Assembly: GCF_024979315.1 (NCBI RefSeq)
Contig: NZ_JANLCK010000001.1
Location: forward strand, 372,001 to 436,000
Length of the DNA: 64,000 nucleotides
DNA from: Herbiconiux oxytropis
GTDB lineage: Bacteria; Actinomycetota; Actinomycetes; Actinomycetales; Microbacteriaceae
Direction of reading: 5' to 3'
Position numbers and translations under genes: made by a program. Position 1 is the first letter of the stretch. Each line of letters opens with the position of its first letter. Positions 57,647 through 64,000 of this stretch are shown here, piece after piece. Below the pieces are notes generated by a model. The model searched no databases and was not told where the DNA came from. It saw only the letters and a program-made list of their open reading frames with translations.

Positions 57647-58363
57647 ATGACTGTCCCCGCACGAGAAGAACTGATCACCGAAACGTTCGTCGATCTCGCC
57701 GACACCCTCGTGGACGACTACGACGTCATCGACCTCCTCCACACCCTGGTCGAACGGGCGGCCGGCATTCTCGAAGCGGCCGACGCCGGCATCCTGCTGC
57801 CGAACGCCTCGGGATCGCTGGAGGTCGTCGCCTCGACCAGCGAACGCAGCCACCTCATCAGCATCCTCCAACTCCGGGCAGAGGAAGGCCCCTGCGTCGA
57901 CGCGTACACGACCGGAAAGATCGTCGCCGTCGACAACATCGCCTCGACGTACGCCCGCTGGCCCACGTTCGCCACGAGCGCCGCGAGCGTCGACTACCAG
58001 TCGATGTATGCCATCCCCATGCGGCTGCGGAACCAGACGATCGGGTCGATGAATCTGTTCAGCGACCGACTCGGGCCGATGGAGCCCAAGGACACCGCGG
58101 TCGCAAAAGCTCTGACCGATGTCGCCACGATCAGCATCCTGCAGGAACGTGCGCTGCGGGAATCCGACATCGCCCGGGAACAGTTGCAGCACGCCCTGGA
58201 CAGCCGTGTCGTGATCGAACAGGCCAAGGGGGTGCTGGCACAGACCGAACGGGTCGATATGCACGAAGCGTTCACGTTGCTGCGCAATCGCGCCCGCCAC
58301 AGCGGCCGCCGCCTTTCCGTGGTGGCCCAAGAGATCATCGACGCCAGCGCTCACCGCGCCTAG
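57647..58363 (+). CDS. GAF and ANTAR domain protein
   Basis: A 238-residue cytoplasmic sensor. The GAF domain covers about 25-165 (YDVIDLLHTLVERAAGILEAADAGILL, LRAEEGPCVDAYTTGKIVAVDNI, YAIPMRLRNQTIGSMNLFS). The ANTAR domain is about 178-235 (ALDSRVVIEQAKGVLAQTERVDMHEAFTLLRNRARHSGRRLSVVAQEII). Such proteins bind paired RNA hairpins and prevent termination once their sensor is triggered. It starts 32 bases after another GAF-ANTAR gene. Signal and RNA target unknown. Confidence 0.9.
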   Translation: MTVPAREELITETFVDLADTLVDDYDVIDLLHTLVERAAGILEAADAGILLPNASGSLEVVASTSERSHLISILQLRAEEGPCVDAYTTGKIVAVDNIASTYARWPTFATSAASVDYQSMYAIPMRLRNQTIGSMNLFSDRLGPMEPKDTAVAKALTDVATISILQERALRESDIAREQLQHALDSRVVIEQAKGVLAQTERVDMHEAFTLLRNRARHSGRRLSVVAQEIIDASAHRA

Positions 58364-58677
58364 CGCGCGTTGCACACGACCTCCCCGTAAATCTACCCTC
58401 GAGGATTCGTTCCAGACCCGTGACACGGCCGCCAGGTGCGCGTACGGTCAGCAGTACCCACCCCCGGCTCAAAGGGTTAGTCGGCGGGGGGAAACCTCAG
58501 GTCCCGGTCCCGGATTGTTGTCTCATTGCGAGAAACAGGGTGGTCTTCGGGTGGGTTATCTACATATTGGCAACAGCGGCTGGGCGGTCGGCCGACGCCT
58601 GCATTGCCGGCACCGGCCTCTACCTCATGGATGAACCGGCCGAGCTTCAACGCGTGTCGGCCTGAGCGGCTCACCTC
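58364..58677. other. 314-bp gap without a convincing gene
   Basis: Between the GAF-ANTAR gene and a small-protein gene. One plus frame (58420-58665) is open, but its start has no ribosome site and its product has no family pattern. TCTC-ATTGC-GAGA near 58530 is a weak hairpin. AT-richer bases around 58555-58575 (TTATCTACATATTGG) could hold a promoter for the genes that follow. No repeat or tRNA is visible. Confidence 0.5.
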
Positions 58678-58917
58678 ATGAGAACACACGTCGACGTCGT
58701 CGAGATCATGCCAGTCGTCGACGCAGGGTGGCGGCTCTGGGACAGTTCGATGCCCGAATCAGACTCCCGCGGCCTGCTCGGATTCGTGGAAGCGGACGGT
58801 GCCGGCTTCCATGCAGTCTGGCTGACCCCCCGTCTGGCGAGCGAATACTTCGATTCGCTCGAGGACGCGGCCCGTGCAGCCCGCCAACAGTGCCTCGAAC
58901 GAGGTGACCATGCCTGA
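58678..58917 (+). CDS. Small hypothetical protein
   Basis: A 79-residue soluble protein: GWRLWDSSMPES..GLLGFVEADGAGFHAVWL..EYFDSLEDAARAARQQC. I do not recognise a named family. Its strand-strand-helix layout resembles the 85-residue protein at 60400, suggesting related small proteins within this stretch. It overlaps the next gene by eight bases. The ATG at 58678 lacks a clear ribosome site; a later ATG at 58708 is possible. Confidence 0.6.
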   Translation: MRTHVDVVEIMPVVDAGWRLWDSSMPESDSRGLLGFVEADGAGFHAVWLTPRLASEYFDSLEDAARAARQQCLERGDHA

Positions 58918-59311
58918 GATCGAAATCCTCCACGAGCTCACCGCGATGGGAAGCCACTTCGTGCTTCAACATCCCTACGACCTGTCCGGTATGGACTGCG
59001 AGAACCTCGAAACCACCTACCTGGACCAAGCATCCGCCGAAAGCGCAGCGACTCTCGCACTGCTCAGCCTGCTCCGCGCCGGCAAGAGCATCGCGTTCTC
59101 CTTCGAACGCGCCCCCGACCTCGGCAGCGGCCGCGAGACGCTCTGGGTCTGCCCATCCACCGACATCCGATTCCGCTTCAACGGCAGCCGCCCACCCCGA
59201 ATCGATGAGCAATGGGTGAGGGCGATCATCGCAACCGCGGAATCACCCACCGGGCTCCGACTGATCGACGAAGCCGAAGTCATGTCCGCATCCAATCTCA
59301 TCAAGGCGTGA
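58910..59311 (+). CDS. Hypothetical protein
   Basis: A 133-residue acidic protein (MPEIEILHELTAMGSHFVLQHPYDLSGMDC..., WVRAIIATAESPTGLRLIDEAEVM) with no motif I can place. GAGGTGA precedes the ATG at 58910, within the end of the preceding small gene, so the two are probably co-translated. No membrane segments. Confidence 0.65.
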   Translation: MPEIEILHELTAMGSHFVLQHPYDLSGMDCENLETTYLDQASAESAATLALLSLLRAGKSIAFSFERAPDLGSGRETLWVCPSTDIRFRFNGSRPPRIDEQWVRAIIATAESPTGLRLIDEAEVMSASNLIKA

Positions 59312-59488
59312 CCAGCCACAGGGGACATCGAGTTCACCGTCGACCCGCGAAAGTGCACCCCTCGCTCGACGACGCTGCGCATATGGTGTCGAGCGGCAGA
59401 AGTCCAGCCCCTCGTCGCCTCAAGAGCAGGTCGTAGGTTCGCGACCAACACGCCCCGACCTGCGGAGCGCGGAACAGGAGGACGATTC

Positions 59489-60370
59489 ATGTTTTTCCAC
59501 AAGCAAGAACTGCAATTCACAGCATCACCCTCGAAGCCTGACGCGGTCTACGCACGCCGGCTGCAAGAAGTGCTCGGAGGTCAGTACGGGGAGATCTCCG
59601 TGGCGATGCAGTACGGATTCCAGGCCTGGAACTCCCACAAGCCCGGCAAATACCGCGACCTGCTCTTCGGCATCGGAGCCGAGGAGTTCGGTCACGTCGA
59701 GATGCTGGCGATCATGATCGCCCAACTCCTCGAGAAGGCTCCCGTGGAGCAGTCCGAAGCCGCGATGGCCGCCGACCCCGTGCTCGGTGCAGTCATCGGC
59801 GGCACGGACGTGCAGGCCGCGATCGTCGCCGGTGCGGGCGCCCGCCCGGTCGACAGCAACGGCAACCCCTGGCAGGGCTCCTACGTCACCGCCAGCGGCA
59901 ACCTCCTCGCCGACTTCACCGCCAATGCCAACGCCGAGATGCAGGGCCGTGTGCAGGCCGCACGCCTCTACAACATGACCGACGACAAGGGCGTCCGCGA
60001 CCTGTTGTCGTTCCTCATCGCCCGCGACACGATGCACCAGAACCAGTGGCTGGCTGCGGTCGCCGAGCTGCAGGCCGAGGGCACCGAGACGCTGCCGGTG
60101 CCGAGCAATTTCCCCATCAACCAGGAGCACCGCGAGTTCTCCTACGAGTACATCAACTTCTCCGACGGCAAGACCGCCGCAGAGGGTTCGTGGGCGTCGG
60201 GTCCGACCCCGGATGGGAAGGGCGAGTTCAGCTACCGCGACGGCCCGGAGACCTCGGTGCCGATGCCGCCGCCCACACAGCCGGACCCGCGGTTCTTCGG
60301 TACCGATGCGAAGCCGAACCTGGTCGACAAGGCCACCGGTGTGATCAAAGACAAGCTCAGCACCAAGTAA
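59489..60370 (+). CDS. Manganese catalase
   Basis: A 293-residue di-manganese catalase. The five metal ligands are visible at E35, E66, H69, E150 and H183 (GGQYGEISVAMQY, AEEFGHVEML, NAEMQG, RDTMHQNQW), matching the Lactobacillus plantarum enzyme with a small offset. It breaks down hydrogen peroxide in the cytoplasm without haem. AGGAGG lies a few bases before the ATG. The C-terminal tail (GKGEFSYRDGPETSVPMPPPTQPDP) is typical. It anchors the view that this stretch is a stress island. Confidence 0.93.
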   Translation: MFFHKQELQFTASPSKPDAVYARRLQEVLGGQYGEISVAMQYGFQAWNSHKPGKYRDLLFGIGAEEFGHVEMLAIMIAQLLEKAPVEQSEAAMAADPVLGAVIGGTDVQAAIVAGAGARPVDSNGNPWQGSYVTASGNLLADFTANANAEMQGRVQAARLYNMTDDKGVRDLLSFLIARDTMHQNQWLAAVAELQAEGTETLPVPSNFPINQEHREFSYEYINFSDGKTAAEGSWASGPTPDGKGEFSYRDGPETSVPMPPPTQPDPRFFGTDAKPNLVDKATGVIKDKLSTK

Positions 60371-60399
60371 GCGATGACGCGGACAGGAAGGGGGGCGTC

Positions 60400-60657
60400 G
60401 TGACCGGCACCCGGTTCGGAGGGGTCATCGTCGACGTCGAGGTCGCGCATCCCACGAGGGATGAGTGGGAGGTGCACCTGACGTCGAGTTGGGCATGCGT
60501 GGGGTTCGTGACCAGGATGGGTTCCGTCTTCGAAAGCATCGACGTGCTCCCACCGTACGAGGTGGGCCTGTGCGGGGATCTCGAGGAAGCCCTCCAGGTG
60601 ATCTACGCCACCCTCGGCGACAGCAACGCCCCCCTCCTGTCCGCATACAGCGCATGA
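60400..60657 (+). CDS. Small hypothetical protein
   Basis: An 85-residue protein: GVIVDVEVAHPTRDEWEVHLTSSWACVGFVTRMGSVFESIDVLPP..GDLEEALQVIYATLG. Layout resembles the protein at 58678. The GTG at 60400 follows AGGAAGGGGGG, a good ribosome site, 29 bases after the catalase stop. The stop overlaps the ATG of the metallo-hydrolase gene, so it belongs to one operon with catalase and hydrolase. Function unknown. Confidence 0.7.
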   Translation: MTGTRFGGVIVDVEVAHPTRDEWEVHLTSSWACVGFVTRMGSVFESIDVLPPYEVGLCGDLEEALQVIYATLGDSNAPLLSAYSA

Positions 60658-61442
60658 ACGAGCCAGCCATGAGGCAGCTGACACGGCGGTCACGAGCCGT
60701 ACTGACGCGATCTGTGGCGCCCGGAGTGCACCGACTCGAGCATGCTCACGTCAACTGCTACCTCCTCGAAGAGGGCGGAAAACTGACCCTGATCGATGCC
60801 GGGCTACCGGACAGTCACCGGTTCATACTCGCCGCGATTCACGCTCTCGGGCACCGACCAGAAGATGTCGAGGCCCTGGTGCTCACACACGCGCATTTTG
60901 ACCACATCGGGGCGGCGAAGCGCCTGCACCGCGACATCGGATGCCCCGTCCACGTGCACCCTGACGATGCCTACATCGCCCGGCACCCCTACCGGTACGC
61001 ACACGAGCGTTCACGGTTGCTCTACCCCGCCATGTACCCGCGAGCCGTCCCAGTTCTCGCAGGGATGGCGGCCGCCGGTGCACTGTGGGTGCGCGGCATC
61101 TCGGATGTCGTCCCCTACGAAGGCACCGGCACGCTTGACGTGCCAGGGCGTCCCGTCGTCGTTGAAACACCCGGCCACACATTCGGGCATTGCGCGCTGA
61201 ACCTCCCCAACGCCGACGCCGTCATCACCGGCGACGCGCTGGTGACTCTCGATCCCTACACGGGTGCGGAGGGGCCGAGAATCGTCGCCGGCGCAGCTAC
61301 CGCCAACTCCGAACAAGCACTGAGTTCCCTCGGTCGCCTCGATGCGACTGGAGCACGCATCGTCCTACCCGGCCACGGCGCACCTTTCACAGGCGGCATC
61401 CACTCCGCGGTGGCCATCGCCCGCACTACCGGAGCGAGCTGA
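60654..61442 (+). CDS. Metallo-beta-lactamase-fold hydrolase
   Basis: A 262-residue MBL-fold protein. LVLTHAHFDHIGA (H79, H81, D83, H84), then ETPGHTFGHCALN (third His), GDALV (bridging Asp) and LPGHG supply two metal sites. This is the generic glyoxalase-II-like branch; substrates range from thioesters and lactones to RNA. Operon context with manganese catalase suggests detoxification. The ATG at 60654 overlaps the previous stop. Confidence 0.88.
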   Translation: MNEPAMRQLTRRSRAVLTRSVAPGVHRLEHAHVNCYLLEEGGKLTLIDAGLPDSHRFILAAIHALGHRPEDVEALVLTHAHFDHIGAAKRLHRDIGCPVHVHPDDAYIARHPYRYAHERSRLLYPAMYPRAVPVLAGMAAAGALWVRGISDVVPYEGTGTLDVPGRPVVVETPGHTFGHCALNLPNADAVITGDALVTLDPYTGAEGPRIVAGAATANSEQALSSLGRLDATGARIVLPGHGAPFTGGIHSAVAIARTTGAS

Positions 61443-61489
61443 CCTTTCTCACCCGGCGCCGCAGCTCCCGGCCAGCGTCGGACGGTGGG

Positions 61490-61909
61490 TCAGGTTGCGA
61501 TGGATGGAACGATCACGACCGGGATGCCAGTCTGGATCGGGACACCGTCGATGATGCAGAACGCGACCGGCGAACGGCCGGACCTGTCCCGCTGAACAGG
61601 CAGGCGCGCCGTCACGCTCACCGCGCCATCGGAGTACGCGACACAGGCCCCGTGCAGCGCCGTCAACGCATCACCTGAGGTCGTGCAGGCGCTGAACCCC
61701 GTCCTATCGAACCGCGCGAGAAACGTGAGCGCATCCCCGGACTCGCCCGCCAGGAGGTCGATGCCGAGCACGACGGGGCCGATGTCAGCGTCGGGAGCTA
61801 CGTCGGACACCGCGAAGGTGATGCGATCCATCTCTCCGTATTCGATCAGAGCGGCCAGAAGCGGCCAGGGCACGTCAGCAGCGACGGCACGGGGCCTGGG
61901 ATCCGTCAT
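61490..61909 (-). CDS. Hypothetical protein
   Basis: A 139-residue protein with alternating strands (MDRITFAVSDVAPDADIGPVVLGIDLL, AVSVTARLPVQRDRSGRSPVAFCIIDGVPIQTGIPVVIVPS). I recognise no family. It is co-translated with the small membrane protein before it (ATGA overlap at 61906-61909). It is convergent with the metallo-hydrolase gene, 47 bases apart. Confidence 0.65.
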   Translation of the reverse strand: MTDPRPRAVAADVPWPLLAALIEYGEMDRITFAVSDVAPDADIGPVVLGIDLLAGESGDALTFLARFDRTGFSACTTSGDALTALHGACVAYSDGAVSVTARLPVQRDRSGRSPVAFCIIDGVPIQTGIPVVIVPSIAT

Positions 61910-62313
61910 CTGCGGGCAGCGGGAAGCCCGCTGGGAGCACGGGTGTCAACTTCTTCACGTCGCGGCACGAACGCGGCGATCAGGGCGAGCAGGCCCGCGA
62001 CGATGTGGAACGCGATGTCGAAGCCGGTGAACCCGGTGGGCAGGATGCCTAACAGGTCAGCGTCGAAGATCGCGATCACGCCCATCAGCAGATAGACGAT
62101 GCCGACGAGTGCGAGGACCGTGGAGAGAGCTGCACGGCGGACGTGAGCGAATCCGACCCAGAGCAGCGCGATCGCAATCACGATGCGGGCGATGTCCAGC
62201 GGCAGATCGACGTTTGCGAAGCCGCCGAAATGCTCACCCTCGACGAACAGGCCGGCCACCGCCAGCAACGCGACGACGATTCCGAGGATACGAGCGATCC
62301 ATTTTGCGAACAT
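61906..62313 (-). CDS. Small membrane protein, DUF4383-like
   Basis: A 135-residue protein with four hydrophobic helices at about 7-27, 40-58, 65-86 and 98-116 (WIARILGIVVALLAVAGLF, IVIAIALLWVGFAHV, VLALVGIVYLLMGVIAIF, FDIAFHIVAGLLALIAAFV). NVDLP and the overall spacing resemble DUF4383 proteins. Role unknown. It heads a two-gene minus-strand unit. Confidence 0.75.
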   Translation of the reverse strand: MFAKWIARILGIVVALLAVAGLFVEGEHFGGFANVDLPLDIARIVIAIALLWVGFAHVRRAALSTVLALVGIVYLLMGVIAIFDADLLGILPTGFTGFDIAFHIVAGLLALIAAFVPRREEVDTRAPSGLPAARR

Positions 62314-62542
62314 GAAGTGCCTCCAATGGCGGTAGTGGTTCCGGCGCGGCCCCGCCGCACGCGGCGACCTGGTTTGGTCAGCACGCTACGACCGGCCCTG
62401 GCTACCGCTTGGGGCTTGACAGCCTGACCAACCCTCATTGCGCAGGTCGTTTCGCTCACCGCCGGACGGATGCGTTCTGTCAACCCACTCGTCCGATCCG
62501 GCATCCGACCGAGAGTGAGAATCCATCCACACGAGAGGACGC

Positions 62543-63091
62543 ATGATGTCAGAACGCAACACGCTGGTTCGGGGAATGCACGACGTCGGCCTGGCCGCCT
62601 GGTTCGGAGGCACACTCATGGGCGCCGTCGGCCTGAACGGGGCGACCGCCACAGCGAACGACCCCACCGAGCGGCTCCGTCTCTCATCGCTGGGTTGGGC
62701 GAAATGGGCGCCCGTCCAGCTGGTGGCCATCATCACCCACGGTATCGGCGGCATCGGCCTGATCACGGGCAACAAAGCACGCCTCGCAGGCCAGCCCGAG
62801 GCCCGATCGAACACGAAGGTGAAACTCGTGATCACCGGATTGGCCGGAGCCGCGAGTCTCTACTCGGCCATCCTCGGCGCAACGATCGGCAAGCACGCCG
62901 ACGAAGGCGGAGAAGGTGTCACCGAGCCCGGCCCCACCGCATCGAAAGCTCTCGCCGCAGCCCAGCGGAAGCAGCGGATACTGCAGTGGGTGATTCCGGC
63001 CCTCACGGGAACCCTGATCGTGCTGGCGTCCCAGCAAGGCGAGCAACAGCGTCCCGTCGCCGGCTTCCTCCGCAAAGTCACGGGCAAATAG
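62543..63091 (+). CDS. Hypothetical membrane protein
   Basis: A 182-residue protein with hydrophobic stretches near 17-36, 55-75, 93-114 and 147-163 (VGLAAWFGGTLMGAVGLNG, APVQLVAIITHGIGGIGLI, VKLVITGLAGAASLYSAILG, ILQWVIPALTGTLIVLAS). GAGAGGAC lies before two adjacent ATG codons (62543, 62546). It is divergent from the DUF4383-like gene over 229 bases. I cannot assign a function, but proteins of this layout occur in actinobacterial stress islands. Confidence 0.7.
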   Translation: MMSERNTLVRGMHDVGLAAWFGGTLMGAVGLNGATATANDPTERLRLSSLGWAKWAPVQLVAIITHGIGGIGLITGNKARLAGQPEARSNTKVKLVITGLAGAASLYSAILGATIGKHADEGGEGVTEPGPTASKALAAAQRKQRILQWVIPALTGTLIVLASQQGEQQRPVAGFLRKVTGK

Positions 63092-63528
63092 GCTGCAGAG
63101 TTCCTCCGCGCTCGTCCGCACCCAAGGCCCACTGGTGCGGCCGATATCGAGTCAGCGGCGAAGCGGTGCGTCCTTGGGTGACTCGGAGAAGGCCTCGGCA
63201 TCGGCAAAGCCCTCGCTGACGTGCTGAAGAAGCGCACGCGGAGACAGACATCTGCCATGCGCTTCCGCTCATACCGAGGCGTCAGACGGGGCCGCGCTAC
63301 CGCCACGGCCCTGGCGCCCATGGTCATCGTCATGCCGCTGGGCTGCAACGTGTCCGAGGACCAGGCACATGGCGATGCGAAGCACCAGGGCCACGCTCGT
63401 TCTGTAGGAGGCTTGGTGTTGTTAAGATGGGTCTCGTCTTGAAGCGGGGCCGAGCCTAGTTCGGCGTCGGCCCGAATCTCAGTGCGGGACACACGGACAA
63501 CTGCTGGGTGACAGGCCGGGAGGACACG
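63092..63528. other. 437-bp gap without a convincing gene
   Basis: No frame here has both a ribosome site and family-like composition. CACCCAAGG (63119-63127) and CCTTGGGTG (63172-63180) are 9-bp inverted arms 44 bases apart. Around 63400-63428 a weak promoter is possible: TTCTGT, 17 bases, TAAGAT. It may hold the leader of the GAF gene that follows, including an antitermination target, but I could not recognise one. Confidence 0.45.
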
Positions 63529-63585
63529 ATGACAAGAATCTCGACAATGAACCCGCCCTCGCCGATGACCGGGGATCGATTATGA
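63529..63585 (+). CDS. 18-codon upstream ORF coupled to the GAF gene
   Basis: MTRISTMNPPSPMTGDRL begins after a good ribosome site (GGGAGGACACG) and ends in TGA that overlaps the GAF start codon (ATGA at 63582). The GAF ATG itself has no separate ribosome site, so translation of this short peptide could be needed for GAF synthesis. Its last sense codon is TTA, rare in such GC-rich genomes. It could alternatively be an accident of spacing. Confidence 0.4.
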   Translation: MTRISTMNPPSPMTGDRL

Positions 63586-64000
63586 CACCGACTTTCTGCG
63601 CTCCGTTCCTCGCATCCTTGCCGATCTCCAGAGCAGCCGTCTCGACACTGAAGAATCCCTTCGATGTCCAGACCATCTGCGCGAGTGACGACCTCGCCGC
63701 CCGCCTGGATGAGTTGCAATTGGATCTCGGGGAAGGGCCGTGCTGGGAGGCCTTGAACACCCGCGCCCCCGTGCTGGTCCCGGACGTGCAGAGCACCCAG
63801 AATCCGGCGTGGCCGAGTCTTCACAACGCCATCGCTGCCAGCGGCATTCACGGAGTGTTTGCGTTTCCTCTTGTTGTCGGAACCCTCGAGATCGGGGCGG
63901 TAGACCTCTACGTCGACACCAAGCACCCGTTCACAGTGGCCAACGTGGAAAGGGCCTCCGCGTTGGCCAACGTCGCGGCCGTGCTCATTCTGGATCGGGA
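63582..64000 (+). CDS. GAF-domain protein, 3' end cut by the window
   Basis: The first 139 codons of a protein paralogous to that at 56968: TFCAPFLASLPISRAAVST, FDVQTICASDDLAARLDELQLDLGEGPCWEALNTRAPVLVPDVQ, LVVGTLEIGAVDLYVD. It contains a Cys in GEGPCWEA where the paralogue has Gly, as in the second GAF protein (EEGPCVDA). An ANTAR domain probably follows beyond base 64000 but is not seen. Its start is set by an ATGA overlap with a short upstream ORF. Confidence 0.85.
   Translation, partial: MTPTFCAPFLASLPISRAAVSTLKNPFDVQTICASDDLAARLDELQLDLGEGPCWEALNTRAPVLVPDVQSTQNPAWPSLHNAIAASGIHGVFAFPLVVGTLEIGAVDLYVDTKHPFTVANVERASALANVAAVLILDR

Noticed and set aside
58525-58545. Hairpin TCTC-ATTGC-GAGA as an ANTAR target RNA
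   Set aside because: ANTAR targets need two hairpins with six-base loops carrying A1 and G4; this one has a five-base loop and no partner.
58420-58665. Open frame of 81 codons in the 314-bp gap
   Set aside because: No ribosome site, no family pattern, and a rival frame on the other strand; not better than chance.
63221-63442. Open frame of 73 codons before the last GAF gene
   Set aside because: No ribosome site and no recognisable composition; the region fits a non-coding gap better.
1-64000. tRNA, rRNA, insertion sequence or prophage genes
   Set aside because: I found no cloverleaf-like sequence, rRNA core, transposase DDE pattern or integrase anywhere in the window.

Overview
The window is high-GC actinobacterial chromosome. 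Gene content and style (CUT1 and CUT2 sugar transporters, LacI repressors, ATGA/GTGA gene overlaps, TANNNT -10 boxes close to start codons, an LAXTG-type wall anchor) point to a soil- or plant-associated member of the Microbacteriaceae. I saw no rRNA, tRNA, CRISPR array, insertion sequence or replication origin. Functions are assigned by reading motifs and recalling families; no database search was possible.

Region 1 (1-6064) holds small housekeeping genes and the most intriguing unit of the window: a short acidic peptide made of three 24-residue repeats (2971-3228), a JmjC-type cupin oxygenase (3225-4559) and a sucrase/ferredoxin-like [2Fe-2S] protein (4570-5472), apparently one translationally coupled operon. 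It looks like a repeat substrate, its hydroxylase and an electron carrier. A MarR regulator follows.

Region 2 (6100-16236) carries a surface protein with four lamin-tail domains, a formamidopyrimidine-type DNA glycosylase, an SDR plus vanillyl-alcohol-oxidase-type flavoprotein pair, a membrane-anchored transglutaminase-like protein, and a divergent glyoxalase-family/MarR pair with two matched operators.

Region 3 (16233-23377) is a cellobiose locus, cebE-cebF-cebG-bglC-cebR in Streptomyces order, with CebR-type palindromes in front of cebE, followed upstream by a Gfo/Idh oxidoreductase gene.

Region 4 (23439-38509) is an aromatic catabolic island built around the hydroxyquinol pathway: luciferase-like monooxygenase, flavin reductase, hydroxyquinol 1,2-dioxygenase, maleylacetate reductase, 3-oxoadipate CoA-transferase (PcaIJ) and thiolase (PcaF). 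With it come a CUT2 ABC importer, an esterase-like hydrolase, two SDRs, a shikimate-dehydrogenase-like protein and a NIPSNAP protein. An AraC regulator lies between the two arms, and matching direct repeats sit in front of both arms.

Region 5 (38521-55256) is a large L-rhamnose locus: rhamnulokinase, bifunctional rhamnulose-phosphate aldolase/dehydrogenase, isomerase, RhaSTPQ-like importer, a DUF4432 epimerase-like protein and a ManA-like cupin. A second kinase/HAD/class II aldolase set is embedded in it, with LacI and DeoR regulators.

Region 6 (55258-64000) starts with a membrane-anchored EEP-family hydrolase and passes into an accessory-looking stretch of small unknown genes, three GAF (two with ANTAR) sensor proteins, a manganese catalase, a metallo-beta-lactamase-fold protein and small membrane proteins. 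It resembles an oxidative-stress island. One GAF-ANTAR gene there has no ordinary start codon.
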